The position numbers were made by a program, and so were the translations under genes. Below, piece by piece: positions 1 to 8,549 of a stretch of 64,000 bases of DNA (position 1 is the stretch's first letter; every line of letters starts with the position of its first letter). The notes beneath the pieces are model-generated. The model was given only the letters and a program-made list of their open reading frames with translations. It was not told the origin of the DNA and ran no database searches. The stretch lies in assembly GCF_000367925.1 (NCBI RefSeq), contig NZ_KB849164.1, positions 282,781-346,780 on the forward strand, given 5' to 3'. This DNA is from Acinetobacter bohemicus ANC 3994. GTDB lineage: Bacteria; Pseudomonadota; Gammaproteobacteria; Pseudomonadales; Moraxellaceae.

Positions 1-1304
1 GTCAGCAAGAAAAATCTGTGCAGTCGATGCTGTGGATGCTACTGATGGGCACGGCAAGTTTGGTGTCGTTTAGTATTGTACTGACTGAAAATATTGTACT
101 CACTGCTTGGGTGATTGGTGCGATTATTTTACTGTGTACGGTACTGTATATGCTGATTTGGGGTGGGCTGAAATTAATCAAAAGCTTAAAAATATCCATT
201 TCAGCTTATGTGCGTGCGCCTTATCAAACTGCTTTTCAAATTACTGCTTTGGCACTGGGTTTAAGTTTAATTACCGTCTTGGCGGTGTTACGAACCGATT
301 TGTTGGAGCGTTGGCAGCAACAATTACCTGAAGGCACACCCAATCAATTTGTTTACGGTTTACCGCCGTTTGATATGCCTGTATTCAAAGCGAAGCTTGA
401 ACAACAGGGGTGGCAGAGTACACCATTATATCCCAATATCCGTGGGCGATTGGTGGCGAAAAATGATCAGCCCTTTGCAGAGCAATTGCTGAAAAACAAT
501 AATTCTTTACGCCGTGAATTAAATTTAACTCAAACCACAGAATATCCGACTGACAATAAAATAGTGCAGGGCAGCGCAGCACTGAAACAAGTCGGTGATG
601 TATCTGTAGAAGTCAAAACTGCGGAAGAACTGGGGATTCAAATCGGTGATCGGCTGACCTTTAGCTTGCCAGAAGGGTTAGTTCACGCCAAAGTCATTAA
701 CTTGCGTAGTGTGGAATGGGAAAGCTTTAGTCCTAATTTTTTCTTTATTTTTGCACCCAAAACCATGGATGAAAATGCAGGCAGTTATTTAGGCAGTTTT
801 TATGTGCCAGAACAGGATAAAAAGCAATTGGTTCCTGTGATTCAGCAATTTTCCAATACGGTTTTTATTGATGTCAGCTTGATCTTGGATGAAGTTAAAC
901 GCTTAGTAAATGTCTTGGTGCAAATTATTACCATTTTGGCGTTGTTGGTGAGTGTGTCAGGTATTTTAGTGCTTATTGCCTGCTTGAATTTATTGATGGA
1001 TGAACGCAAACGTGAAGTGGCTTTGCTACGTTCATTTGGTAGTTCTAAACAAAAGTTAAAACAAATGATGAGTTTGGAGATTGGTTTTATTGGATTTGTG
1101 GCCGGTGTAGTTTCTTGTCTGTTTGCAGAAGTGATTAGTGCCATTGCGAGTTATAAAATGAATTTGGCAATTCAGGCACATGGGGAAATTTGGCTAATTT
1201 TACCGATTCTGATGACCTTACTGTGTGCCTTGATTGGACGTTATCGCTTAAGTTATCTCTGTGATATTCCACCTTTACAAAGTTTGCGAGAGATCAATCA
1301 ATGA
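1..1304 (+). CDS. FtsX-like ABC transporter permease, C-terminal part (5' end outside window)
   Basis: The reading frame is open to the left edge, so only about 433 C-terminal residues are visible. They show membrane segments near the beginning (two hydrophobic stretches around residues 5-50), a soluble periplasmic-type region, and a final membrane bundle that contains the run LNLLMDERKREVALLRSFGS, typical of FtsX/MacB-fold permeases. The family's large members (YbbP type, about 800 residues) pair with a small ATPase and are thought to act on lipoproteins or lipids at the inner membrane; the partner ATPase would lie outside the window. A nine-base-pair hairpin (1288-1310) overlaps the stop codon but lacks a T run. 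The next gene is convergent. The family call is firm; the substrate is unknown. Confidence 0.8.
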   Translation, partial: QQEKSVQSMLWMLLMGTASLVSFSIVLTENIVLTAWVIGAIILLCTVLYMLIWGGLKLIKSLKISISAYVRAPYQTAFQITALALGLSLITVLAVLRTDLLERWQQQLPEGTPNQFVYGLPPFDMPVFKAKLEQQGWQSTPLYPNIRGRLVAKNDQPFAEQLLKNNNSLRRELNLTQTTEYPTDNKIVQGSAALKQVGDVSVEVKTAEELGIQIGDRLTFSLPEGLVHAKVINLRSVEWESFSPNFFFIFAPKTMDENAGSYLGSFYVPEQDKKQLVPVIQQFSNTVFIDVSLILDEVKRLVNVLVQIITILALLVSVSGILVLIACLNLLMDERKREVALLRSFGSSKQKLKQMMSLEIGFIGFVAGVVSCLFAEVISAIASYKMNLAIQAHGEIWLILPILMTLLCALIGRYRLSYLCDIPPLQSLREINQ

Positions 1305-1337
1305 TCTCTCTCATCTGAAGTAGGTGATTTATTTATG

Positions 1338-2150
1338 TTAAAAATGAAGTTGTGCGCGCATAGCGCTAAGAATTTGGCGCCAAATCGGTTCAAGGATTTG
1401 AACTTGTTGCATGCAGTAATCATAAAATAAATAACAGGTCACTGCGCCCACAACTAAGCCCAGATAAATGCCTAAATTCGGTTTATGTATCCGTTGTCCC
1501 ATGTACCAAATAATCGCCAATATAGCGCCCATCAGCATGCCGCCAATATGGGCCGCATTATTAATCCCCGGCATGGTAAAGCCAATCAACAAGTTAATGC
1601 CCATCACCATGACCAAAGTTTTTTTATCTAAAATAAAGCGTTGCTTGGGTAAAATCGGAAATAAGGATAAAACAGTCAATGCGCCACCAATCCCCATTAC
1701 CGCACCAGAAGCACCCGCACTGACGGTTGGAAAAAGTTCAGGGTTTTGGCTTTGAAGCAGCTCAAAAGTGTTTTGAGTGTCGATCAAGCCACTGAGCAAG
1801 CTGCCCATAAGACCTGCAAAAATATACATACCTAAATAATAAAACCGACCAAAAAGCTGCTCAGCGACACTGCCAAAAATATAGAGTGCCCACATGTTTA
1901 GCATGAGATGAATGAAGCCAAAATGAAAAAACATGCTGGTAAACAGGCGAGTGGGTTCCTCTAAAAAGGTTAAAGGTGCATAATCAGCGCCCCAATGAAT
2001 AGCATCGACAAGACTGGGACTGCTAATATTTACCCCTGTGAGCACTTGCCAGAGAAATAAACTGACATTAATGGCAATAAAAAGTGCAGTCAGCCACCAA
2101 AGGTGAACCTCGGGTTTACTTCGAATTGAGGGAGGTGAAAGTTCAGCCAT
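1338..2150 (-). CDS. Rhomboid family intramembrane serine protease
   Basis: A 270-residue polytopic membrane protein. The rhomboid catalytic dyad is visible: Ser148 in the GASGA motif and His201 in the sequence NNAAHIGG, each inside a hydrophobic helix. The HxxxN-type signature region (FGFIHLMLNMWALY, about residues 77-90) is also present. Rhomboids cut transmembrane segments of substrate proteins within the inner membrane. Substrates cannot be read from sequence. It is convergent with the upstream permease and divergent from mtgA, with about 80 bases between the two starts, so the two promoters share that gap. The start is the only ATG near the beginning of the conserved region. Confidence 0.9.
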   Translation of the reverse strand: MAELSPPSIRSKPEVHLWWLTALFIAINVSLFLWQVLTGVNISSPSLVDAIHWGADYAPLTFLEEPTRLFTSMFFHFGFIHLMLNMWALYIFGSVAEQLFGRFYYLGMYIFAGLMGSLLSGLIDTQNTFELLQSQNPELFPTVSAGASGAVMGIGGALTVLSLFPILPKQRFILDKKTLVMVMGINLLIGFTMPGINNAAHIGGMLMGAILAIIWYMGQRIHKPNLGIYLGLVVGAVTCYLFYDYCMQQVQILEPIWRQILSAMRAQLHF

Positions 2151-2229
2151 GCTATTCTTTTATAATCTTTGCTATATTCAGCTTCAAGCTTAGCATGAAA
2201 AAATAGATATTTTGGAGTAACTCACTGAC

Positions 2230-2904
2230 ATGAAAGCTTTTATTGTTCGTAGTTTGTTAATACTTGTCAGTTTGGTACTTTTAGTACAACTTTGGATTTT
2301 TACAAGTCTGGTCTGGTGGCGAACTCATCCGGTTGAAACCACCATGATGATGCGGATAGATTATTGGTCTGAACCTTCTAAGCCAATCAAACATGAATGG
2401 CGTGATTATGATCAAATCAGTGACTATTTGAAACATGCGGTAGTTGCAGCAGAAGATGGTAAGTTTTTACAACACAACGGTTTTGATTGGGCCGGTATGC
2501 AATTCGCCTTAGAGCGTAATAAAGATAAAGGTAAAGTCGTTGCCGGTGGTTCAACGATTTCACAGCAATTGGCAAAAAATCTATTTTTATATAATAAGCG
2601 TTCATTTTTGCGTAAAGGTCAGGAAGCGGTTGCCACATGGATGATGGAGCGGGTTTGGTCAAAAGAACGAATTTTAGAAGTATATTTAAACTCAGTTGAG
2701 TTTGGCGAAAATATTTATGGTGTGGAAGCCGCAACACAGCATTATTTTGGTAAAAGTTCGAAAAATTTATCGCGTGAACAGGCGGCTTTCTTAGCTGCGA
2801 TTTTACCGAATCCAAAATATTATCAAGACCATCGTGACGATCGAAAATTAAAGTATCGTAAACGGATGATTCAAAAATATATGCGTTATAGCCATATTCC
2901 TTAA
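2230..2904 (+). CDS. mtgA: Monofunctional peptidoglycan glycosyltransferase MtgA
   Basis: A 224-residue protein with one N-terminal membrane anchor (residues 7-30) followed by a GT51 glycosyltransferase domain and no transpeptidase domain. The catalytic Glu75 sits in AAEDGKFLQHNG, and the second signature GGSTISQQLAKN is at 107-118. MtgA polymerises lipid II into glycan strands on the periplasmic face of the inner membrane. The length matches the family. It is a single-gene unit closed by a hairpin at 2936-2972. Confidence 0.93.
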   Translation: MKAFIVRSLLILVSLVLLVQLWIFTSLVWWRTHPVETTMMMRIDYWSEPSKPIKHEWRDYDQISDYLKHAVVAAEDGKFLQHNGFDWAGMQFALERNKDKGKVVAGGSTISQQLAKNLFLYNKRSFLRKGQEAVATWMMERVWSKERILEVYLNSVEFGENIYGVEAATQHYFGKSSKNLSREQAAFLAAILPNPKYYQDHRDDRKLKYRKRMIQKYMRYSHIP

Positions 2905-2935
2905 TTCTTTACTGTAAAAAAGCCCAAAGTATTGT

Positions 2936-2972
2936 AATGCCAGTTAGTTAAGAGATTGATTGGCATTTTTTA
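2936..2972 (+). terminator. Putative intrinsic terminator after mtgA
   Basis: Seven-base-pair stem AATGCCA/TGGCATT with a long loop, followed directly by TTTTT. Confidence 0.5.
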
Positions 2973-3003
2973 AAATTCATGATGTTATTCGATACACGTA
3001 AAC

Positions 3004-3137
3004 GTCATCCGCAACTGTTCGAGGCAAGACTACTTTGAAAAGTAAGGTTTCTGCGATGAATTGATCAATAAAAGGTATTTGACGAGTTTTGCGGATGACA
3101 AATGCTTTTGGTTCTTTTGGCAAAAAAAAGAACAAAC
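3004..3137 (+). repeat. Dispersed intergenic repeat, copy 1 (divergent)
   Basis: The mtgA-ppk1 gap (2905-3324) holds no gene. Inside it, perfect 11-base arms GTCATCCGCAA (3004-3014) and TTGCGGATGAC (3089-3099) enclose about 74 bases. They are followed by a GCTTTTGGTTCTTTTGGC run that leads into a rough inverted copy of itself (AAAAAGAAC). The same architecture, arms followed by a CTTTTG..TTTTGG..CAAAAG block, occurs at 24040-24146 and in reverse at 51394-51561. This copy lacks the outer GTGTGGCA palindrome of the other two, so its membership is inferred. Confidence 0.45.
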
Positions 3138-3324
3138 GAGCTCCAAAAATTTGATTTAAAGCGATAAGACTCCGTCGTGAATAACTAAAAAGTTAAGGCG
3201 TTCATTGTAAAATCCCTTAACTGATCAGCATTATAAATTATTGGGCTTTTTTTTATGAAATTGTCACAATTTTGAAGCATACTTAGATAGATATGAATTA
3301 CTTTAGAACAAGCATAGGTTAGGT

Positions 3325-5406
3325 ATGAATACTGCAGCAGACCCATCTCCTACACAAATAGAATATACATATAATGATCGCTATATTAACCGTGAACTTT
3401 CTATTCTAGATTTTCATCTTCGTGTATTAGAACAGGCGGTTGATCCTCTGCATCCTTTGCTTGATCGCATGAATTTCTTGCTTATTTTTTCCCGTAATCT
3501 GGATGAATTTTTTGAAATCCGTTTTGCCGGTTTGATGGAGCAACTTGATTTAGGCAATGAAAGTCGTAGCCCTGATGGTTTAACCCCAAAACAAGTGCTG
3601 GATAGTATTTCTAAAACAGCACACGCAGCAATTGAACGCCAATACCGTATTTTAAATGAAACAATTTTGCCGAAACTGCGTGAAGAAGACATCTGTTTTT
3701 TACGTCGTGGTGAGCTTACACCTGCTCAGTCTGCTTGGATTAAGAAGTATTTCCAAGAACAAGTTGCTCCTGTTCTGACTCCAATTAGCCTTGATCCAGC
3801 CCATCCATTTCCACGTTTGGTGAATAAAAGTTTAAACTTTATTGTGACTTTGGAAGGGAAAGATGCCTTTGGTCGTCAAATTGATTTAGCCGTTGTTCCA
3901 GCACCGCGTTCATTACCTCGCGTGGTACGTTTACCCGATGAATTGACCGATGGCAAAGAGCATCATGTTATGTTGTCTGCCATCATTCATGAACATGTGT
4001 CTGATTTGTTCCCCGGTATGACGGCGACTGGTTGCTATCAATTTCGTGTAACGCGTAATGCAGATTTGGCATTAAATGAAGATGTTGAAGACTTAGCTAA
4101 AGCATTGAAAGGTGAATTGAACTCACGCCGTTTTGGTCGTGCGGTACGTTTAGAAGTGACCCACAATTGCCCTGAACATATTTATGAGTATTTACTCGAT
4201 GAATTTGATCTTGAAAAAGAGCAACTTTATAAAGTAGATGGTCCAGTTAATCTTGCACGATTACTCTCGAATTTTAAACGTCCACATTTACGTTATGATT
4301 CACATACGCCAATTATTCCAAAAGTTCTAAAAAAATCTGAAAATATTTTTTCTGCTATGCAGAAACAAGACATTCTGTTACATCATCCCTTTGAATCATT
4401 TGCACCCGTGATTAATTTATTGCGTGAAGCTGCACGTGATCCGCAAGTGCTTGCGATTAAGCAAACTTTGTATCGTAGTGGTCCAGATTCTGAAATTGTG
4501 CAAGTGCTGGCGGAAGCTGCGCGCAATGGTAAAGAAGTCACCGCAGTCATTGAGTTGCGTGCCCGTTTCGATGAAGAGTCGAATATTGAAGTGGCAAATG
4601 TACTGCAAGAAGCGGGTGCTGTGGTGGTCTATGGCATTGTGGGTTATAAAACCCATGCCAAAATGATTTTGGTGGTACGCCGTGAAAATAACAAGCTTGT
4701 GCGTTATGTGCATCTAGGTACAGGTAACTATCATGCAGGCAATGCGCGTATTTATACCGACTATGGGTTGCTCACCACAGATAAAGAGCTGTGTGAAGAT
4801 GTACACCGTATTTTTCAAGAATTGACAGGTATGGGGAAAATGGCGAAGTTGAAAAAACTTCTACATGCGCCATTTACCTTACATGCGCAACTTGTGAATT
4901 ATATTGATGAAGAAATTGCCAATGCCAAAGCGGGTAAGCCTGCACAAATCATTGTCAAAGTGAATGCTTTAACTGAAATGCAGCTGATTAACAAGTTGTA
5001 TGAAGCATCTCAAGCAGGGGTACAGATTGATTTAATTATTCGTTCTATTTGCTGCTTGCGTCCGGGTTTGCCAGGGCTTTCAGAAAATATTCGAGTGCGT
5101 TCAATTGTCGGACGTTTTTTAGAGCATACTCGTGTTTATTACTTTGGTAATAATGGCAATGCTCGAATTTACTGCTCAAGTGCCGATTGGATGGATCGTA
5201 ATTTATTTAATCGTGTTGAGGCGTGTTTCCCCATTGAAGATCCAGCGCTGAAAAAACGTATTTATCAGCAAGGTTTATTCACTTATTTACAAGATAATCA
5301 ACAAGCATGGTTATTGCAAGGTGATGGAACGTGGGTGCGTGCCCAAGTTGCGGCAGGTCAAGCGCCACATAATGCGCAAAGAATTTTATTAGGCTTGATT
5401 AAATAA
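3325..5406 (+). CDS. ppk1: Polyphosphate kinase 1
   Basis: A 693-residue PPK1, full length for the family, with N domain, head domain and two C-terminal PLD-like catalytic domains. The autophosphorylated histidine is His444 in GYKTHAKMILVVRREN, and the second conserved histidine is His601 in FLEHTRVYYFGN. The enzyme reversibly transfers the ATP gamma-phosphate to polyphosphate chains, supporting phosphate storage and stress responses. It is monocistronic: about 350 bases of non-coding DNA precede it and a strong terminator follows. A weak half Pho-box (TTGTCAC, near 3261) lies upstream but the second half does not match. Confidence 0.96.
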   Translation: MNTAADPSPTQIEYTYNDRYINRELSILDFHLRVLEQAVDPLHPLLDRMNFLLIFSRNLDEFFEIRFAGLMEQLDLGNESRSPDGLTPKQVLDSISKTAHAAIERQYRILNETILPKLREEDICFLRRGELTPAQSAWIKKYFQEQVAPVLTPISLDPAHPFPRLVNKSLNFIVTLEGKDAFGRQIDLAVVPAPRSLPRVVRLPDELTDGKEHHVMLSAIIHEHVSDLFPGMTATGCYQFRVTRNADLALNEDVEDLAKALKGELNSRRFGRAVRLEVTHNCPEHIYEYLLDEFDLEKEQLYKVDGPVNLARLLSNFKRPHLRYDSHTPIIPKVLKKSENIFSAMQKQDILLHHPFESFAPVINLLREAARDPQVLAIKQTLYRSGPDSEIVQVLAEAARNGKEVTAVIELRARFDEESNIEVANVLQEAGAVVVYGIVGYKTHAKMILVVRRENNKLVRYVHLGTGNYHAGNARIYTDYGLLTTDKELCEDVHRIFQELTGMGKMAKLKKLLHAPFTLHAQLVNYIDEEIANAKAGKPAQIIVKVNALTEMQLINKLYEASQAGVQIDLIIRSICCLRPGLPGLSENIRVRSIVGRFLEHTRVYYFGNNGNARIYCSSADWMDRNLFNRVEACFPIEDPALKKRIYQQGLFTYLQDNQQAWLLQGDGTWVRAQVAAGQAPHNAQRILLGLIK

Positions 5407-5423
5407 TTTCCTCAAAAATCCAT

Positions 5424-5455
5424 AAAACAAAGGAGTCTTCGGACTCTTTTGTTTT
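5424..5455. terminator. Bidirectional intrinsic terminator, ppk1 / response regulator
   Basis: Stem AAAACAAAGGAGTC / GACTCTTTTGTTTT with a TTCG tetraloop. It is A-rich before and T-rich after, so it can serve both convergent genes. Confidence 0.85.
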
Positions 5456-5497
5456 ATCTCGATGTTGGTTGTGAGCTGAAAAAGGATGAGGATTATT

Positions 5498-6121
5498 TTA
5501 TAAATAGGTAATTTTTTGATAAATATTTCTAATATGACCTTCGATTTTATATAAGGGCACAGTAATCTGTTGTGCAATTTGCTGTGGACTAAGCCCATCT
5601 GAGATTAAATTTAAAATGTCATGTTCAATCGCTGTTAGCTGTATGGGTTGGTTTATTTTAGTTGTTGATAGGGTTTTATGAAAGCGAAGTTGATGCGACA
5701 AAATATACTGTGCTAAAGCGTCATGGATGGGTGCTCCACCACGCAGAATAGTTTTAATGTGATTGAAAATTTCTGCTTCAGTGTGCTCATAAAAAATATA
5801 GCCTTGTATACCGGCTTGAATTGCTGCAAACAGTAAAGGCGTCTCTTGCTGGGCTAAGACCACAATAATATGTGCATCTGGATGAACTTTTTTTATTTTT
5901 CTTATAAATGAAATTTTTTCTGACTGATCAAGACGTAAATCAATCAAGATTAAATTGGGTAAATGTTGTTGTAATAATTGTTCAGCTTCAATGAGGTCAT
6001 GGCTATGAATCATTAATTCTGTAGGATAACCTAACCGAATGAGTATACTCTCTGATAGATGATTAAAAGTTGGTTGGTCCTTTATCATCATAATAGGAAC
6101 AGGTAACGTTAGTTCACCCAC
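5498..6121 (-). CDS. Orphan LuxR-type response regulator, degenerate receiver
   Basis: A 207-residue protein with a receiver-like N-terminal domain (Asp61 in LILIDLRLD would be the phospho-acceptor) and a C-terminal LuxR/FixJ helix-turn-helix (about 155-205: TAIEHDILNLISDGLSPQQIA). The usual N-terminal acidic pair of the receiver is not obvious; the strand there reads VPIMMIKDQ. Phosphorylation may therefore be weak or absent. No histidine kinase is adjacent. It is convergent with ppk1 and shares its terminator; whether the two are functionally linked is unknown. The domain call is firm, the target genes unknown. Confidence 0.75.
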   Translation of the reverse strand: MGELTLPVPIMMIKDQPTFNHLSESILIRLGYPTELMIHSHDLIEAEQLLQQHLPNLILIDLRLDQSEKISFIRKIKKVHPDAHIIVVLAQQETPLLFAAIQAGIQGYIFYEHTEAEIFNHIKTILRGGAPIHDALAQYILSHQLRFHKTLSTTKINQPIQLTAIEHDILNLISDGLSPQQIAQQITVPLYKIEGHIRNIYQKITYL

Positions 6122-6357
6122 TAGGCATTTCTCACAATGGTTTTCTATTTTATTGAGTCACTTTGCTATAAAGCGAATTAAAGTGCTATCCCAAGAAATT
6201 GGTAATTTATAAGATTTTAGGTAAACTTAAGTGTTTGTTGAATAATACATATTTAAAAAATGTATATTTATTGTGTTCTTATTTTAAGCTATTTTTGTTT
6301 GCAGTAGAGTAGTTTTGGGCAATTAGGAAATCCCTATTTATAGGGATATAAAAAACA

Positions 6358-6507
6358 GATTGAACCTTCTACTATGACAGCACTTCTTATTAGTCTGGCT
6401 AATAGTAGTACTTCAACTCATCGGGAATCTAATAAATTATTGCTCTATGGAGTCATAATTTATTTTTACCTTGAATGGCTTATCTGTATAGATAAGCTAT
6501 TTTTTTA
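6358..6507 (+). ncRNA. Candidate small RNA (weak)
   Basis: The gap 6122-6637 holds no convincing gene. On the + strand it contains a hairpin ATCCCTA/TAGGGAT (6330-6347), a second hairpin TATTAG/CTAATA near 6390-6408, and an intrinsic terminator at 6477-6507 (GCTTATC/GATAAGC followed by seven Ts). No plus-strand gene precedes this terminator, so something non-coding is probably transcribed into it. The start near 6358 is a guess placed after a TATAAA box. No -35 element is obvious. Confidence 0.3.
6477..6507 (+). terminator. Orphan intrinsic terminator
   Basis: GGCTTATC-TGTATA-GATAAGCT stem-loop followed by TTTTTTT. No annotated gene on this strand reads into it. Confidence 0.65.
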
Positions 6508-6595
6508 TCTAAAAAAAAACACGAATAACGTTTTGAGTTTACATCCCGTGGATTTATTACTGTTAGGTGAACATGGAGGATAAAAAATTGAACAT

Positions 6596-6620
6596 AAAAA
6601 AAGGAGCCATCGCTCCTTTT
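6596..6620 (-). terminator. Intrinsic terminator of the rubA-rubB-estB-oxyR unit
   Basis: AAAAGGAGC/GCTCCTTTT stem with a GATG loop, and a run of Ts on the minus strand, just after the oxyR stop. Confidence 0.85.
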
Positions 6621-6637
6621 AATATATAGATGGTTTT

Positions 6638-7543
6638 TTAGTGAAGATTTTTGGTGATTTTTTGAAAGATTTGCAACAGTACATCAAATTCACTTTGCAA
6701 TGGAGTGCTTTTACGCGTGACCAATGCAAGGGTACGACTTGGTGCTGCCTCAATCGCTTTGACCACTAATTCTGGATTTGCTTTAATCATATTGGTATGA
6801 ATGGCAATTTCAGGCAGTAGGGTAAAGCCTAAGTCTGAAGAAACCATTTCTACTAATGTTGGCAATGAACTTGCTTTTAAGCGATGATCATTTTTACGTT
6901 CGCCAATTGGACAAGCACTCAAAGTATGATTTCGTAGACAATGACCTTCTTCAAGTAAGACTAAACGCGATAGGTCTAAGTCATCTAAAGAGTTTGCATT
7001 ATTCGCATTTTGGTCTGATTTATTACAGACCAAATAAAGGTTTTCTTTTGCGATTTCAGCAACTTTTAAGCCACGTGTATCAAAAGGTAGAGCCAAAACA
7101 ATCATATCAAGATTGCCATGTTCTAGTTTTTCGACAATTTTTTCACTTTGTGCTTCGTGCAAATGCAATTGAATTTTAGGAAGTTGTTTATGTACTTCAT
7201 CTAAAAGTTTCGACAAAATAAAAGGTGCAATGGTTGGGATGATCCCCAAATGTAGATCACCAGTTAAAGGCTCGCTCATCTCACGACTTAAACGCATCAA
7301 GTCTTGTGCATCTGCCAATAGAACACGGGCTCGGGCAACAACCTGCTCGCCTAGCGGAGTTAAACGTACATTTTGGCGGTCGCGTTCAACGAGTACTCCA
7401 CCTAACAAGCGCTCTAACTCCATGATCCCGCCTGACAAAGTCGATTGGGTCACAAATGAACGACGCGCAGCTTCAGTAAAATGCAGCGTTTCAGACAGTG
7501 TAACGAGATATGACAGCTGTCTTAAAGATGGTAATGCAGCCAT
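6638..7543 (-). CDS. oxyR: Hydrogen peroxide-sensing LysR-type regulator OxyR
   Basis: A 301-residue LysR-type regulator with an N-terminal winged helix-turn-helix (residues 5-65) and a ligand-binding-fold C-terminal domain. The peroxide-sensing cysteine pair characteristic of OxyR is present: Cys202 and Cys211 in GHCLRNHTLSAC. Oxidation to a disulfide activates genes such as catalase and alkyl hydroperoxide reductase. It starts 6 bases after estB, so it is the last gene of the rubredoxin cluster, an arrangement known from Acinetobacter. A terminator follows directly. Confidence 0.95.
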   Translation of the reverse strand: MAALPSLRQLSYLVTLSETLHFTEAARRSFVTQSTLSGGIMELERLLGGVLVERDRQNVRLTPLGEQVVARARVLLADAQDLMRLSREMSEPLTGDLHLGIIPTIAPFILSKLLDEVHKQLPKIQLHLHEAQSEKIVEKLEHGNLDMIVLALPFDTRGLKVAEIAKENLYLVCNKSDQNANNANSLDDLDLSRLVLLEEGHCLRNHTLSACPIGERKNDHRLKASSLPTLVEMVSSDLGFTLLPEIAIHTNMIKANPELVVKAIEAAPSRTLALVTRKSTPLQSEFDVLLQIFQKITKNLH

Positions 7544-7549
7544 AGTGTC

Positions 7550-8494
7550 CTAATGTTTTGATTTAAAGTGATCAGCAAATAATCCGCTAAGATATGGAAT
7601 AAAATGCGGAGGCATATCATGCCCCATTCCATCAATTAATTCAAACTTAGCATCTGTAATTGCCTTTGCAACTGCTTTGCCATGACTCGGTGGAAGTAAA
7701 CGATCCCGAGAGCCATGTACCACGAGGGTAGGTTGCTGAATTTGCTTACCCAATTGTAGCAAAGAACCCGTACATAATATTGCTAAAAATTGTTGAAGTA
7801 CACCCGCTGGATAATAACTTCGCTGATATAACTTGCGTGCGGTCTGAATAATTTCAATTTGGTTGATATATCCGGGTGAACCAATAATATTAAATACTTT
7901 TACACTATGATTCACAATACCATCTTCGTCGGTAGATTCAGGTTTGCCAATCAGGCTTAAAAGTTGTTTTGGAAAGGGTGGTGGCAGTAACGGTTGATTG
8001 TTACTGGTAAACATCAGCCCTAGGTTGCTGACTTTTTGAGGGTGTTTTGCTGCCAGAATTTGCGCAATCATCCCGCCCATCGAAGCTCCGAGCACCGAGA
8101 CGTTATCAAGTTCTAAATGATCAATTAATAATGCCGCATCTTCTGCCATATCATATAAATTATACGGTGCGCCTTGGTTTTCTAAACCTAAAGCAAAGCG
8201 GCCCATAAGTTTGAATGTATTTAGTCGTGGCCCTGAATGACGAATTTTTGAAGACAATCCAATATCTCGATTGTCAAAACGAATGACTCGATAACCTTGG
8301 TCGATGAGTGATTTACAGAAAAAATCAGGCCAGAATAACAGTTGCGCACCTAAACCCATAATCAGCATGATTGCAGGATGTTCGGGTTGTCCACCTATTT
8401 CGACATGCAGCTCAATACCATTGCTTAAAGTGACTTTGGTTTCATGCATAAAAGAAGTATAGGGAGAGCCCGTGAATGTAAGTGCACTATTCAT
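7550..8494 (-). CDS. estB: Alpha/beta hydrolase (EstB-type esterase)
   Basis: A 314-residue alpha/beta hydrolase. The nucleophile elbow GASMGG places the serine at 138; the acid is probably the Asp in HGSRDRLLPP and the histidine that in DGMGHDMPP. There is no signal peptide, so it is cytoplasmic. Position between rubB and oxyR matches the estB gene of the Acinetobacter rub cluster; the natural ester substrate is not evident. The ATG at 8494 is preceded by AGGA at a good distance; a second Met 15 residues in is a possible alternative start. Confidence 0.85.
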   Translation of the reverse strand: MNSALTFTGSPYTSFMHETKVTLSNGIELHVEIGGQPEHPAIMLIMGLGAQLLFWPDFFCKSLIDQGYRVIRFDNRDIGLSSKIRHSGPRLNTFKLMGRFALGLENQGAPYNLYDMAEDAALLIDHLELDNVSVLGASMGGMIAQILAAKHPQKVSNLGLMFTSNNQPLLPPPFPKQLLSLIGKPESTDEDGIVNHSVKVFNIIGSPGYINQIEIIQTARKLYQRSYYPAGVLQQFLAILCTGSLLQLGKQIQQPTLVVHGSRDRLLPPSHGKAVAKAITDAKFELIDGMGHDMPPHFIPYLSGLFADHFKSKH

Positions 8495-8549
8495 TGTTAT
8501 TTTCCTAAAAAGGACATTTTTTTGAAAAAATATCCTTTGTATTAAAACC

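Noticed and set aside
1288..1310. Hairpin at the permease stop codon as terminator
   Set aside because: Nine-base stem is good but no T run follows on either strand.
3261..3279. Possible Pho box before ppk1
   Set aside because: The first half (TTGTCAC) is fair but the second half matches the consensus at only about two of seven positions.
6374..6583. 69-codon frame on the plus strand
   Set aside because: It runs straight through an intrinsic terminator (6477-6507) and has low-complexity codons without a ribosome-binding site.
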